Below are positions 36,320 through 45,974 of a DNA stretch of 64,000 nucleotides, in pieces (position 1 is the stretch's first letter; every line of letters starts with the position of its first letter). The position numbers and the translations under genes were made by a program. This DNA is from Ch67 sp041395845 (GTDB lineage Bacteria; Pseudomonadota; Gammaproteobacteria; Pseudomonadales; Ketobacteraceae). The notes below the pieces were generated by a model. The model saw nothing but the letters and a program-made list of their open reading frames with translations. It was not told the DNA's origin and searched no databases. Location: the NCBI GenBank assembly GCA_041395845.1, contig JAWKZS010000023.1, forward strand, positions 7,815-71,814, given 5' to 3'.

Positions 36320-38224
36320 ATGATCCAGCTGAAATCCGTCGCGCTGTACCGCGGCAGCAAATGCCTGCTCAAAGACGCCAACTTCACTGCCTATCCCGGC
36401 TGGCACATCGCCCTGGTCGGCCACAACGGCTGCGGCAAATCATCCCTGTTTGCCCTGCTGCAGGGACGCCTGCAGGCCGACAGCGGTGAATGCCAGATAC
36501 CGACCCAGTGGCGCATCGCCCACATGGCCCAGGAAGTCGAAGCGCTGGAAACCGGAGCGCTGGATTACGTGCTCGACGGTGACAAACCCCTGCGCGCCCT
36601 GCAGGCAGCACTGGCCAAGGCGGAAGCCGATCACGATGCCCATCGCATCGGCGAACTGCATCAGAAACTGGCGGATATCGACGCGTACACCGCCGAGTCC
36701 CGTGCCGCCAAACTGCTGGACGGTCTCGGTTTCACTCAGGGGCAATTCAGCCTGCCGGTGAAATCCTTTTCCGGCGGCTGGCGCATGCGTCTGAATCTGG
36801 CCCAGACCCTGATGTGCCCCAGCGACATGATGCTGCTGGACGAACCCACCAACCACCTGGATCTGGATGCCATCCTCTGGCTGGAAGACTGGTTGCGGCA
36901 GTATCCCGGCACCCTGATCCTGATTTCCCACGACCGGGAATTCATTGATGCCGTATCGCAGCACATCCTGCACATCGAACATCAGACCCTGAACTATTAC
37001 AGCGGCAACTATTCCGCGTTTGAAATCCAGCGCGCCGCGCGGCTTGCCAACCAGCAGGCAGCGTTTGAAAAGCAGCAGCGGGAAAGGGCGCACCTGCAGT
37101 CGTTCATCGATCGATTCAAGGCCAAGGCCACCAAGGCCAAGCAGGCACAAAGCCGGATCAAGATGCTGGAGCGGATGGAAAAGATCGCACCGGCCCATGT
37201 GGACTCGCCGTTTCATTTTTCCATTCCCGCCGCAGAGAAAGTCTCCAACCCGCTGCTGGACATCAAGGATGCGGCGCTGGGCTATCCCGGCAAGATCATC
37301 CTGAACAAGGTGGCACTGCAGCTGCGTCCTGCCAGCCGTATTGGTCTGATCGGGCCGAACGGTGCGGGCAAGTCGACGCTGATCAAAACCCTGGCGGACG
37401 AGATTCCCCTGGTGAGCGGCCAGCGCACACCGGGCGAACACTGCAAGATCGGCTACTTCGCCCAGCATCAGCTGGACCAGCTGGACATGAACGCCACTCC
37501 GTTGCTGATGATGCAGCGCACGGCACCCAAAACCGACGAGCAGACCCTGCGCAACTACCTGGGCGGTTTCGGTTTTCATGGCGATGCGGTGCACGATTCC
37601 ATCGCCCGCTTTTCCGGTGGCGAAAAAGCACGCCTCGCGCTGGCGCTGATTATCTGGCACAAGCCCAACCTGCTGCTGCTGGACGAACCGACCAATCACC
37701 TGGATCTGGAAATGCGCCTGGCGCTGACCCTGGCACTGCAGGATTACGAAGGGGCGCTGGTGCTGGTATCCCACGATCGCTCGCTGCTGCGCGCCACCAC
37801 CGACGATCTGTTTCTGGTGGCGGATGGCAAAGTTGAAGAATTCAATGGCGATCTGGATGACTACGCCAAGTGGCTGAATGACTACCGGGCACTGCAGTTA
37901 CAGGCCAGCGCAGAACCTGGCAGCAGCGACGCCAAGCGGGATCGCAAGGCCGATCGCCAGCGCGCCGCCGAGATCCGCAACCAGTTGCGGCCGCTGAAAA
38001 AGCAGATCGAAAAACTGGAAACGGAAATCGCCAAACTGGAAGCCTGCAAAAAGGCCATCGAAGAACAGCTGGCCGATCCGGCCCTGTACGACAACAGCAA
38101 CAAGGCCAGGCTGGCAGAGCTGCTGAAACAGCAGGGTGACATCCGCAACACGCTGGAGGAGAAGGAAATGGCGTGGATGGAAGCGTCCGAGCAGCTGCAG
38201 CAGATGGAAAGCGAACTGTCCTGA
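36320..38224 (+). CDS. yheS: ABC-F family ATPase YheS
   Basis: A 634-residue soluble protein with two ATP-binding cassettes and no membrane part. Cassette 1 has Walker A GHNGCGKSS, signature SFSGGWRMRLNLA and Walker B MLLDEPTNHLDLD. The linker (about 240-290) is helical and basic, as in ribosome-acting ABC-F proteins. Cassette 2 has GPNGAGKST, FSGGEKARLALAL and LLLDEPTNHLDLE. A C-terminal coiled coil (PLKKQIEKLETEIAKLEACK) follows. ABC-F proteins bind the ribosomal E site and relieve stalled translation. The order of motifs and C-terminal extension fit YheS rather than EttA. ATG 36320 matches the family start (IQLKSVALYRG). Confidence 0.93.
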   Translation: MIQLKSVALYRGSKCLLKDANFTAYPGWHIALVGHNGCGKSSLFALLQGRLQADSGECQIPTQWRIAHMAQEVEALETGALDYVLDGDKPLRALQAALAKAEADHDAHRIGELHQKLADIDAYTAESRAAKLLDGLGFTQGQFSLPVKSFSGGWRMRLNLAQTLMCPSDMMLLDEPTNHLDLDAILWLEDWLRQYPGTLILISHDREFIDAVSQHILHIEHQTLNYYSGNYSAFEIQRAARLANQQAAFEKQQRERAHLQSFIDRFKAKATKAKQAQSRIKMLERMEKIAPAHVDSPFHFSIPAAEKVSNPLLDIKDAALGYPGKIILNKVALQLRPASRIGLIGPNGAGKSTLIKTLADEIPLVSGQRTPGEHCKIGYFAQHQLDQLDMNATPLLMMQRTAPKTDEQTLRNYLGGFGFHGDAVHDSIARFSGGEKARLALALIIWHKPNLLLLDEPTNHLDLEMRLALTLALQDYEGALVLVSHDRSLLRATTDDLFLVADGKVEEFNGDLDDYAKWLNDYRALQLQASAEPGSSDAKRDRKADRQRAAEIRNQLRPLKKQIEKLETEIAKLEACKKAIEEQLADPALYDNSNKARLAELLKQQGDIRNTLEEKEMAWMEASEQLQQMESELS

Positions 38225-38230
38225 GGGGCT

Positions 38231-39492
38231 CTATTCCGGCTTTTTCACGCCATTGAGATTGATGTTGTAGCGGGTGAATTCTTCCAGATCGATATCGTAG
38301 GCGCCATCGGTCAGCACTGATTTGATCCGGTGCTGCACGCCGCTGGCAGTCGCCCGCTCCAGCTTCAGATCAATGACCCGCTGCGGTACCGGATGCTTGT
38401 TGGCGTCCCGCAGCAGGGCAATCTTGGGCAACAGACGGTTATCGGAATCCGCCGACAGTACTACCCCCACCTCACCACTGTCCATCTCGACCACACTGCC
38501 GGGGGGATAAATGCCGATGCACTCGATAAATTTCACCGCCAGCTTCTGATCGAAGTGGGTGCCTGCGCTTTCATAAATGATCTTCAGCGCCTGGGCCGAT
38601 GACTTCGGCGAACTGTAGCAACGGCGGCTGGTAATCGCGTCATAGGCGTCGACAATGCTCACTGCCCGCGCGTAAAAACTGATGGATTGCTCCGGCAGGC
38701 CTTCCGGATAACCCCGGCCGTCCATCCGCTCGTGGTGACTGTAGGCGGCCGATATCACTTCCGACGGCACCATGGGATCGGATAGCAGCAGATCCCGGCC
38801 GTGCTGGGCATGGAGCTTGATATGATTGAATTCTTCCTCCGTCAACCGGGTGGGTTTGAACAGGATGTCCTGATCCAGTTTCATTTTGCCTACATCGTGC
38901 AACACGCCCGACAACCCCAGCATTTCCAGCTGCTGTCGATTCAGTCCCAGATGACGCCCCAACGCCATGGCCAGCAGCCCCACGTTGACGCAGTGTTCTG
39001 CCGTGTACTGATCAGCATGCTTGATCCGGGTGAGCCACATCATGGCCGACGGATTGCGCTCGATGGAATCCACACACTCCTTGACGTGCTGCTTGACCAG
39101 TTTGGCCTGGATGTCGTCGGCGCCACCGCCGATCGACTGAAGCAGTCCTTGATTTCCTCGAGATTTTTCTGGTACGCCACGGATGCAGAACGAATCTCGT
39201 CTTCGACGCTAGTGGTATTTTCGTAGCGGGTGGTCGGTGTGCCCGGTGCGATCATGTTGGTGCGCAGATCGTGGCTCAGGTCATGGGTCTTGAGCACGTC
39301 GACATAGACGTACTCGCAGATATTGCGTAGGGTATCCAGGTCTTCCTGCTTGTGAATGGGGAAACCCTGAAACAGGAACGGTGTTTCCAGCCACGGCCGG
39401 TCGAGCTTGGCCACGTGCATGCCCAGCTCGAGCTGTGCGGCAGGCACTTTCACCAGATGAAGTTTTTTGTAGGAATCTTTCTTGTTGGTCAT
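38231..39492 (-). pseudogene. DUF3391/HD-GYP domain protein, frameshifted near 39115-39150
   Basis: Joined across a one-base gap this is a ~420-residue cyclic-di-GMP phosphodiesterase of the usual build. The N-terminal DUF3391 domain (KVPAAQLELGMHVAKLDRPW; FPIHKQEDLDTL) reads in one frame to about KNLEEIKDC. The HD-GYP domain reads in the -1 frame from about DDIQAKLVKQHVKECVDS. Catalytic motifs are intact: GVLHDVGKMKL, then SHHERMDGRGYPEGLP and IVDAYDAITS. As sequenced the first frame ends at 39040 after ~30 non-homologous residues. Either the gene is broken or a base was lost in sequencing. A reinitiation product from 39073 would contain the whole HD-GYP domain. Confidence 0.82.
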
Positions 39493-39614
39493 CGCGCTAC
39501 AACTTGGCTGCAGTCTCATTAACTGTAGCCCAAGTTACGCACGATTCGAGGGCAGCCCGACCAGCGCAGAACAACCTAACCAAGTTCTGTTTTTCTGCGC
39601 TGGCGGCCTGCGGC

Positions 39615-40271
39615 TTACATGCGCTGGATAACGGCTTGCACCAGGGCGGAAATGCCTTTGGAGGCCTCGCTGATACGCCCGGCCAGCATGTAGGCGGGCG
39701 TAGTGATGAGGTTGTTGGCTTCATCGATGGTGAACTGGTCCACCGGACAGCCCTGATGGTTGCCACCCATCGCGCGCACGGCATCGGCGGCCGGATCGGC
39801 ATCGTTGCCCAGGGTGCAGGTCACACCCTTCCCGAACAGTTTGGGCGCCATCGCCGGCGCGATGCAGATCAGGCCAACCGGCTTTTTCTTCGCATGCATG
39901 GCCTGCACGAAGGACACCACGTCCGGGTTGATAGTCATGTCGGCACCTTTGACCGCGAAGTTGCACAGGTTCTTGGCGACACCAAAACCGCCGGGGAAAA
40001 TCACCGCGGCGTAGTCATCGGGATTGGCCTTGGCCAGATCGATGATGTTGCCGCGGCACAGTCGGGCGGACTCCACCAGCACGTTGCGCTTTTCCGGCAT
40101 TTCTTCGCCGGTGATGTGGTTGAGCACGTGCATCTGCTCCACATTGGGTGCCATGCACTGGAACTCGATGCCGGCTTCATCCAGGCGCAATTGCACCAGG
40201 GTGGCTTCGTAGATTTCCGCGCCGTCGAAGACGCCGCATCCGGACAGGACGACTGCTACTTTCTTTGACAT
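39615..40271 (-). CDS. elbB: ElbB-type DJ-1/PfpI superfamily glyoxalase
   Basis: A 218-residue protein of the ElbB (YhbL) family: VAVVLSGCGVFDGAEIYEAT at the N-terminus, AAVIFPGGFGVAKNLCNFA, and the nucleophile-elbow region KKPVGLICIAPAMAPKLFG with its cysteine, all typical. E. coli ElbB has glyoxalase activity and was linked to isoprenoid synthesis from screens, though its natural role is unsure. AGGAG lies eight bases before the ATG. A structured inverted-repeat element (40305-40408) sits in its upstream region. Downstream lies the HD-GYP gene on the same strand. Confidence 0.93.
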   Translation of the reverse strand: MSKKVAVVLSGCGVFDGAEIYEATLVQLRLDEAGIEFQCMAPNVEQMHVLNHITGEEMPEKRNVLVESARLCRGNIIDLAKANPDDYAAVIFPGGFGVAKNLCNFAVKGADMTINPDVVSFVQAMHAKKKPVGLICIAPAMAPKLFGKGVTCTLGNDADPAADAVRAMGGNHQGCPVDQFTIDEANNLITTPAYMLAGRISEASKGISALVQAVIQRM

Positions 40272-40304
40272 GGTTTGCTCCTGATCTTGATTGTCCGTGC
40301 CACG

Positions 40305-40408
40305 CAGGTACGGGGAAACGGTTCCGGGACACGCCATGAATCCATCCATGGAGGCTGCACAGCGACATCCCTGTCGCTGAGCGTCCCGCAACCGTTTCCC
40401 CGCACCTG
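40305..40408. repeat. 104-bp structured inverted-repeat element
   Basis: Arms of 19 bp (40305-40323 and 40390-40408) match at 18 positions, and CGGGAC/GTCCCG extends the pairing inward. Inside are two further hairpins: CCATG/CATGG (40333-40351) and a perfect CAGCGACA/TGTCGCTG with a TCCC loop (40360-40379). The whole folds as a three-way junction. It lies between the flavoprotein stop and the elbB start, and could be a palindromic repeat element, an RNA terminator or attenuator, or a small structured RNA. Confidence 0.75.
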
Positions 40409-40436
40409 CTCTTTGATAACTGTGCGAATTGTTTTG

Positions 40437-41894
40437 TCACAACCGCCAGTGATGAAACCGCTCCACCCACTTCAGCAGCTTCTCGGGCTTGTGGGCTCTC
40501 TTCCACTCCCCCGCCGCATACTTGTTCGCTTCGTTGAAGGTGGGATAGATATGAATGGTACCCAGCAATTTATTCAATCCCAACCCGTGTTTCATCGCCA
40601 GCACATACTCGGCAATCAGGTCACCGGCGTGGGCACCCACAATGGTGACACCCAGAATGCGATCACTGCCGGGCTTGGTGAGTACTTTCACAAAACCGTG
40701 GGCTTCCTCGTCGGCGATGGCGCGATCGAGATCATCGATACCGTATTTGACCACTTCGTACGGAATATTCTGCGCCTTGGCATCCTGTTCATTCAGCCCT
40801 ACCCGGGCCACTTCCGGATCCGTGAACGTCGCCCAGGGAATCACCGAATAATCCACGCGGAACTTCTTGAACGGCGCGAACAGGCCGTTCACCGACGCAT
40901 ACCAGGCCTGATGGGCCGCCACATGGGTGAACTGGTACGGACCCGCCACATCACCACAGGCGAGGATATGGGGGTAATTGGGGATGCGCAGATACGGATC
41001 GACTTTCAGGGTGCGATTGGGATTGAGTTCGATGCCCAGTGCTTCCAGCCCCAGGCCATCCGTATTGGCAGTACGGCCCACGGCCACCAGGATTTCATCG
41101 CAGGGAATCTTCACCTTCTGGCCTTTGTGTTCGCAGATCACCACCTTGTCACGGGCGTACTGATCCACCGCCACCACCTTGTGCTCGGTGAGGACGCGAA
41201 TACCTTCGAGCCGGAAGCGCTCCGCCACCAGTTCCGACACGTCCTCGTCCTCGCGGAACAGGATGCGCGGCAGCATTTCGATCTGGGTGATCTCCACTCC
41301 CAGGCGGGCGAAGGCCAGACTGAGTTCCGATCCGATGGGGCCGCCGCCCAGCACCACCATGCGCTTGGGCTTCTGGCGCAGGTTCCACACGGTATCCGAG
41401 GTCAGGTAACCGGTGTTGGCAAGGCCCGGCACCGGTGGCACCGCCGGGCGCGCACCAGTGGCAATCACGATACTGCGGGCGGTCAGGCGCTGACCGTTCA
41501 CTTCCACCTCCCAGGGCGTCACCAGGGTCGCGTAGCCACTGATGCATTCCACGCCCAGATCCGTGTAACGCTCTACCGAATCATGGGGCTCGATGGCACG
41601 CACGGTACGCTGCACCCGCTCCATGACCTCGGCAAATTCGAATTCCGGCATCACCCGCTTGAGGCCGAAGTCCCGGGCCCGTCGCATGTCAGCAATCATG
41701 CGGCCGGTGCGCAGGAGGCTCTTGCTGGGCACACAGCCGGTGTTGAGGCAGTCGCCCCCCATCTTGTGACCTTCGATCAGGGTGACTTTGGCTTTCACCA
41801 TGGCGGCAATATACGAGGTGACCAGTCCGGCTGCGCCGGCACCGATCACGATGAGATTGCGGTCGAATGTTTTCGGCTTTTTGAATTCAGGCAT
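40437..41894 (-). CDS. FAD-dependent pyridine nucleotide-disulfide oxidoreductase (mercuric reductase/lipoamide dehydrogenase-like)
   Basis: A 485-residue class I flavin disulfide reductase. FAD-binding VIGAGAAGLVTSYIAA, redox-active CLNTGCVPSK (CxxxxC), NAD(P)-binding VVLGGGPIGSELSLAF, GRTANTDGL and the second FAD motif ILACGDVAG are all present. The C-terminal dimer domain keeps an active-site-like His in TIHIYPTFNEANK. It has neither the N-terminal metal-binding domain nor the C-terminal Cys pair of true MerA, so the substrate is not mercury by default. It overlaps the TVP38 gene by 8 bases; this pairing of a TVP38 membrane protein with such a reductase recurs in many bacteria, sometimes as a fusion, and has no settled function. 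Confidence 0.92.
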   Translation of the reverse strand: MPEFKKPKTFDRNLIVIGAGAAGLVTSYIAAMVKAKVTLIEGHKMGGDCLNTGCVPSKSLLRTGRMIADMRRARDFGLKRVMPEFEFAEVMERVQRTVRAIEPHDSVERYTDLGVECISGYATLVTPWEVEVNGQRLTARSIVIATGARPAVPPVPGLANTGYLTSDTVWNLRQKPKRMVVLGGGPIGSELSLAFARLGVEITQIEMLPRILFREDEDVSELVAERFRLEGIRVLTEHKVVAVDQYARDKVVICEHKGQKVKIPCDEILVAVGRTANTDGLGLEALGIELNPNRTLKVDPYLRIPNYPHILACGDVAGPYQFTHVAAHQAWYASVNGLFAPFKKFRVDYSVIPWATFTDPEVARVGLNEQDAKAQNIPYEVVKYGIDDLDRAIADEEAHGFVKVLTKPGSDRILGVTIVGAHAGDLIAEYVLAMKHGLGLNKLLGTIHIYPTFNEANKYAAGEWKRAHKPEKLLKWVERFHHWRL

Positions 41895-42573
41895 GAGCGC
41901 GCTTTGTCCTTAACCAGGCGACAGTCTTTTTGGCCACCAGCGGCAGCAATCCCAGAGCAACGAACGAGGCAATCAGCGGCGGTGACAGAATGCCCTGCAT
42001 GGATTCCAGTTGCGCCAGCTGGGTACCGGCATTCACATACACCACGGTGCCCGCCAGCATGCCCAGCTGGCTGATCCAGTAAAACTGCCACACCTTGATC
42101 GGCGTGAGGCCCATGGCGATATTGATCAGGAAGAACGGAAACGCCGGCACCAGCCGCAGGGTGAACAGATAGAATCCGCCTTCCTTTTCAATACCGGCAT
42201 TGAGGGTTTTCAGCTGTTCGGCAAAGCGCTGCTGGACGAAATCCCGTGCCACGAAGCGGGCAATCAGGAACGCCAGCGTCGCACCGATGGTACTGGCAAA
42301 CGATACCAGCACCGTGCCCCACACCACCCCGAACAGCGCACCGGCCAGCAGGGTCATCACCGCCGCGCCGGGAATCGACAGACCGGTGACCAGTACATAC
42401 ACCGCAAAGAAAATCCCGCCGAACAACAGCGGCTGCTGCTCCAACTGGGCCTGCCAGTGGGGCGCCCGCGACTGGATGTAATAGAAATTCAGATACTGGC
42501 CAAGGTCGAACACCACCCAGGCGAGCGCCACCGCGCCCACCAACACCGCCAGAAACAGCACTTTTTTTAACAT
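41887..42573 (-). CDS. TVP38/TMEM64 (DedA-related) family membrane protein
   Basis: A 228-residue inner-membrane protein with about six hydrophobic segments. It has the VTT-domain core: LSIPGAAVMTLLAGALFG, ASTIGATLAFLIARFVARD and RLVPAFPFFLINIAMGLTPI. The family is related to DedA and to eukaryotic lipid scramblases TMEM41B/VMP1, so a role in lipid or membrane homeostasis is plausible. It is the first gene of a two-gene operon with the flavin disulfide reductase (8-base overlap) and is divergent from hemB with about 100 bases between the starts. Confidence 0.9.
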   Translation of the reverse strand: MLKKVLFLAVLVGAVALAWVVFDLGQYLNFYYIQSRAPHWQAQLEQQPLLFGGIFFAVYVLVTGLSIPGAAVMTLLAGALFGVVWGTVLVSFASTIGATLAFLIARFVARDFVQQRFAEQLKTLNAGIEKEGGFYLFTLRLVPAFPFFLINIAMGLTPIKVWQFYWISQLGMLAGTVVYVNAGTQLAQLESMQGILSPPLIASFVALGLLPLVAKKTVAWLRTKRAHA

Positions 42574-42674
42574 GATTCCGAGTATTCCCTTGATCCGGAT
42601 TGAGACGCTTACGCGCCAAGAGGGTATGATTGAAAGATTCTGTTATGACGCTTCAACTGCAAAAAGGTTACACC

Positions 42675-43688
<1,014 letters not shown>

Positions 43689-43718
43689 CCGGGAAGCCCC
43701 CGCAACGAAGTGGATACC

Positions 43719-45821
43719 ATGACTGCCAACGTACCTGCCGAAGTCACCGAACAACCGGCCCTTGATCTGTCCAACAGCGCCTACTATTTCAACCGCTACC
43801 TGAGCCTGCTGGAATTCAACCTGCGGGTGCTGGCCCAGGCGGAAGACAAAAGCCTGCCGCTGCTGGAGCGGGTACGGTTCCTGATGATTTTCAGCAGCAA
43901 CATGGATGAATTCTTCGAGATCCGGCTGGCCGGTCTGCAGCGGGACATTTCCTTCAACCAGGCGCGGCCGGAAGCCGACGGCATGCACCCGCAGGAAGTG
44001 CTCAAGATCATCAGCGAACGCTGCCGCATTGCGGTGGAGCGCCAGTACAAACTGTTCAACGAAGACCTGCTGCCGGCCCTGGCTGCCGAGAACATCCACT
44101 TCATCGCCCGGGAAAAATGGACCGCGCCCCAGGTGCAGTGGATCAAGCATTATTTCCGCCAGCAGGTGGCGCCGGTGATGACGCCGATCGGCCTGGACCT
44201 GGCGCACCCGTTTCCACGACTGGTCAACAAGAGCCTGAATTTCATCGTGACACTGGAAGGCAAGGACGCGTTCGGCCGCCAGCTGGGTCTGGCCGTGGTA
44301 CCGGCGCCCAAGTCGCTGTCGCGCATCATCAAGCTGCCCGATGACATCTGCGAAGGCGGCGACAATTACGTGTTCCTGTCGTCGATCATTCACTACCACG
44401 CCGGCTATCTGTTCCCTGGCATGAAAGCCACCGGCTGCTACCAGTTCCGCCTGACCCGCAACTCGGATCTGTTCCTCGACGAGGAAAAAGTCGAAGACCT
44501 GTCTGCCGCGCTGAAAGGTGAACTGTTTTCCCGCCGCTATGGTGAAGAAGTGCGGCTGGAAGTGGCGGACAACATGCCGGAAGACCTGATCGACTTCCTG
44601 CTCAACAAATTCGGCCTCGACGACCACCAGCTGTTCAAGGTCAACGGCCCGGTGAATCTGGCGCGGATGATGCCGGTAATGGACATTACCAAGCCCAGCA
44701 TGTTCTTTTCCCCGTTCAAGCCGAAGATTCCCGGCCTGCTGCAACGCAGCGACCGCATGCTGGATGTGGTGGGCAACCAGGATGTTCTGCTCAACCATCC
44801 TTATGAATCCTTCGCGCCGGTCATCAGCTTTTTGCGTCAGGCCGCCCGCGATCCCAACGTGGTAGCGATCAAGCAGACCCTGTATCGCACCGGTGCCAAT
44901 TCGGAAATTCTCGACCTGCTGGTGGAAGCGGCCCGCAACGGCAAGGAAGTCACCGCCGTGGTGGAACTGCGCGCCCGCTTCGACGAAGAATCCAATATCG
45001 AAATCGCCAACCGGCTGCAGGAAGCCGGCGCCATCGTGGTGTACGGCATCGTCGGCTACAAGACCCACGCCAAAATGATGCTGATCGTGCGCCGCGAAGG
45101 TCAGCGCCTGCGCCGTTACGTGCATCTGGGTACCGGCAACTATCACGCCGGCAACGCGCGCATCTATTCTGATTACAGTTTGCTGTCGTCCAATGAGGAA
45201 CTGGCGGAAGACGTGCACAAGATCTTCCAGGAACTCACCGGTATGGGACGGCCGGCACAGCTGAAATACCTGTACCACTCACCGTTCACCCTGCAACAGG
45301 AACTGCTGCAGCAGCACATCGAGGAAGAGCGCAACAACGCGCTGCAGGGACTGCCGGCGAAGATCATCCTCAAGTGCAACTCACTGACGGAAACCAAGAC
45401 CATCGAAGCCCTGTACCGCGCGTCGCAGGCAGGTGTCGAAGTGAAGCTGATCGTGCGCGGCATGTGCGCGCTGCGACCGGGGATTCCCGGCGTCTCCGAC
45501 AATATCGAAGTGCGCTCGGTCGTCGGTCGCTTCCTGGAGCACTCTCGGGTGTATTACTTCCACCGCAATGGCGACTTCAAAATCTATTTCGCCAGCGCCG
45601 ACCTGATGGAACGCAACCTGTTCCGCCGGGTGGAAATCTGCTTCCCGGTGGTCGATCCGAAACTGGCACAGCGGGTGTACGACGAAGGTCTGGACATCTA
45701 CCTGAAAGACAACTGCCAGGCCTGGGTGATGAACAGCGAGGGCAACTACACCAAGCTATCCCCCGCCGAAGGTGAGCCACGCATTTCTGCGCAGGAGTTT
45801 CTGATGGAGAAGCTGGGCTGA
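43719..45821 (+). CDS. ppk1: Polyphosphate kinase 1
   Basis: A 700-residue Ppk1, which reversibly polymerises ATP gamma-phosphate into polyphosphate. The four family domains are seen in order: N-terminal (YFNRYLSLLEFNLRVLAQAE), head (FSSNMDEFFEIRLAGLQRDI) and two phospholipase-D-like catalytic domains. The autophosphorylated His is in RRYVHLGTGNYHAGNAR, and the second conserved His is in VVGRFLEHSRVYYF. An in-frame GTG at 43710 is an alternative start; neither has a strong ribosome site. In Pseudomonas ppk is directly beside ppx; here about 8.4 kb of other genes lies between them. Confidence 0.96.
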   Translation: MTANVPAEVTEQPALDLSNSAYYFNRYLSLLEFNLRVLAQAEDKSLPLLERVRFLMIFSSNMDEFFEIRLAGLQRDISFNQARPEADGMHPQEVLKIISERCRIAVERQYKLFNEDLLPALAAENIHFIAREKWTAPQVQWIKHYFRQQVAPVMTPIGLDLAHPFPRLVNKSLNFIVTLEGKDAFGRQLGLAVVPAPKSLSRIIKLPDDICEGGDNYVFLSSIIHYHAGYLFPGMKATGCYQFRLTRNSDLFLDEEKVEDLSAALKGELFSRRYGEEVRLEVADNMPEDLIDFLLNKFGLDDHQLFKVNGPVNLARMMPVMDITKPSMFFSPFKPKIPGLLQRSDRMLDVVGNQDVLLNHPYESFAPVISFLRQAARDPNVVAIKQTLYRTGANSEILDLLVEAARNGKEVTAVVELRARFDEESNIEIANRLQEAGAIVVYGIVGYKTHAKMMLIVRREGQRLRRYVHLGTGNYHAGNARIYSDYSLLSSNEELAEDVHKIFQELTGMGRPAQLKYLYHSPFTLQQELLQQHIEEERNNALQGLPAKIILKCNSLTETKTIEALYRASQAGVEVKLIVRGMCALRPGIPGVSDNIEVRSVVGRFLEHSRVYYFHRNGDFKIYFASADLMERNLFRRVEICFPVVDPKLAQRVYDEGLDIYLKDNCQAWVMNSEGNYTKLSPAEGEPRISAQEFLMEKLG

Positions 45822-45974
45822 TCCATCCACATTAATAGATCAACCAACCCCAGTGCTCCGTCGAATGCGACATTTTTCAGTTGTGGGTGACAGATTTGTC
45901 ACCCTACAATCGGAACCGTTCAAGGCTTGACCTGACAACAACACTTTTATACTCGACCATCAGGGAAGATGTTT

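Noticed and set aside
40437..41894. True mercuric reductase (merA)
   Set aside because: It has no N-terminal heavy-metal domain, no C-terminal Cys pair and no mer neighbours.
40275..42074. A 599-codon plus-strand open frame
   Set aside because: It runs antisense across three recognisable features (the palindromic element, the flavoprotein and part of TVP38), which no real gene would do.
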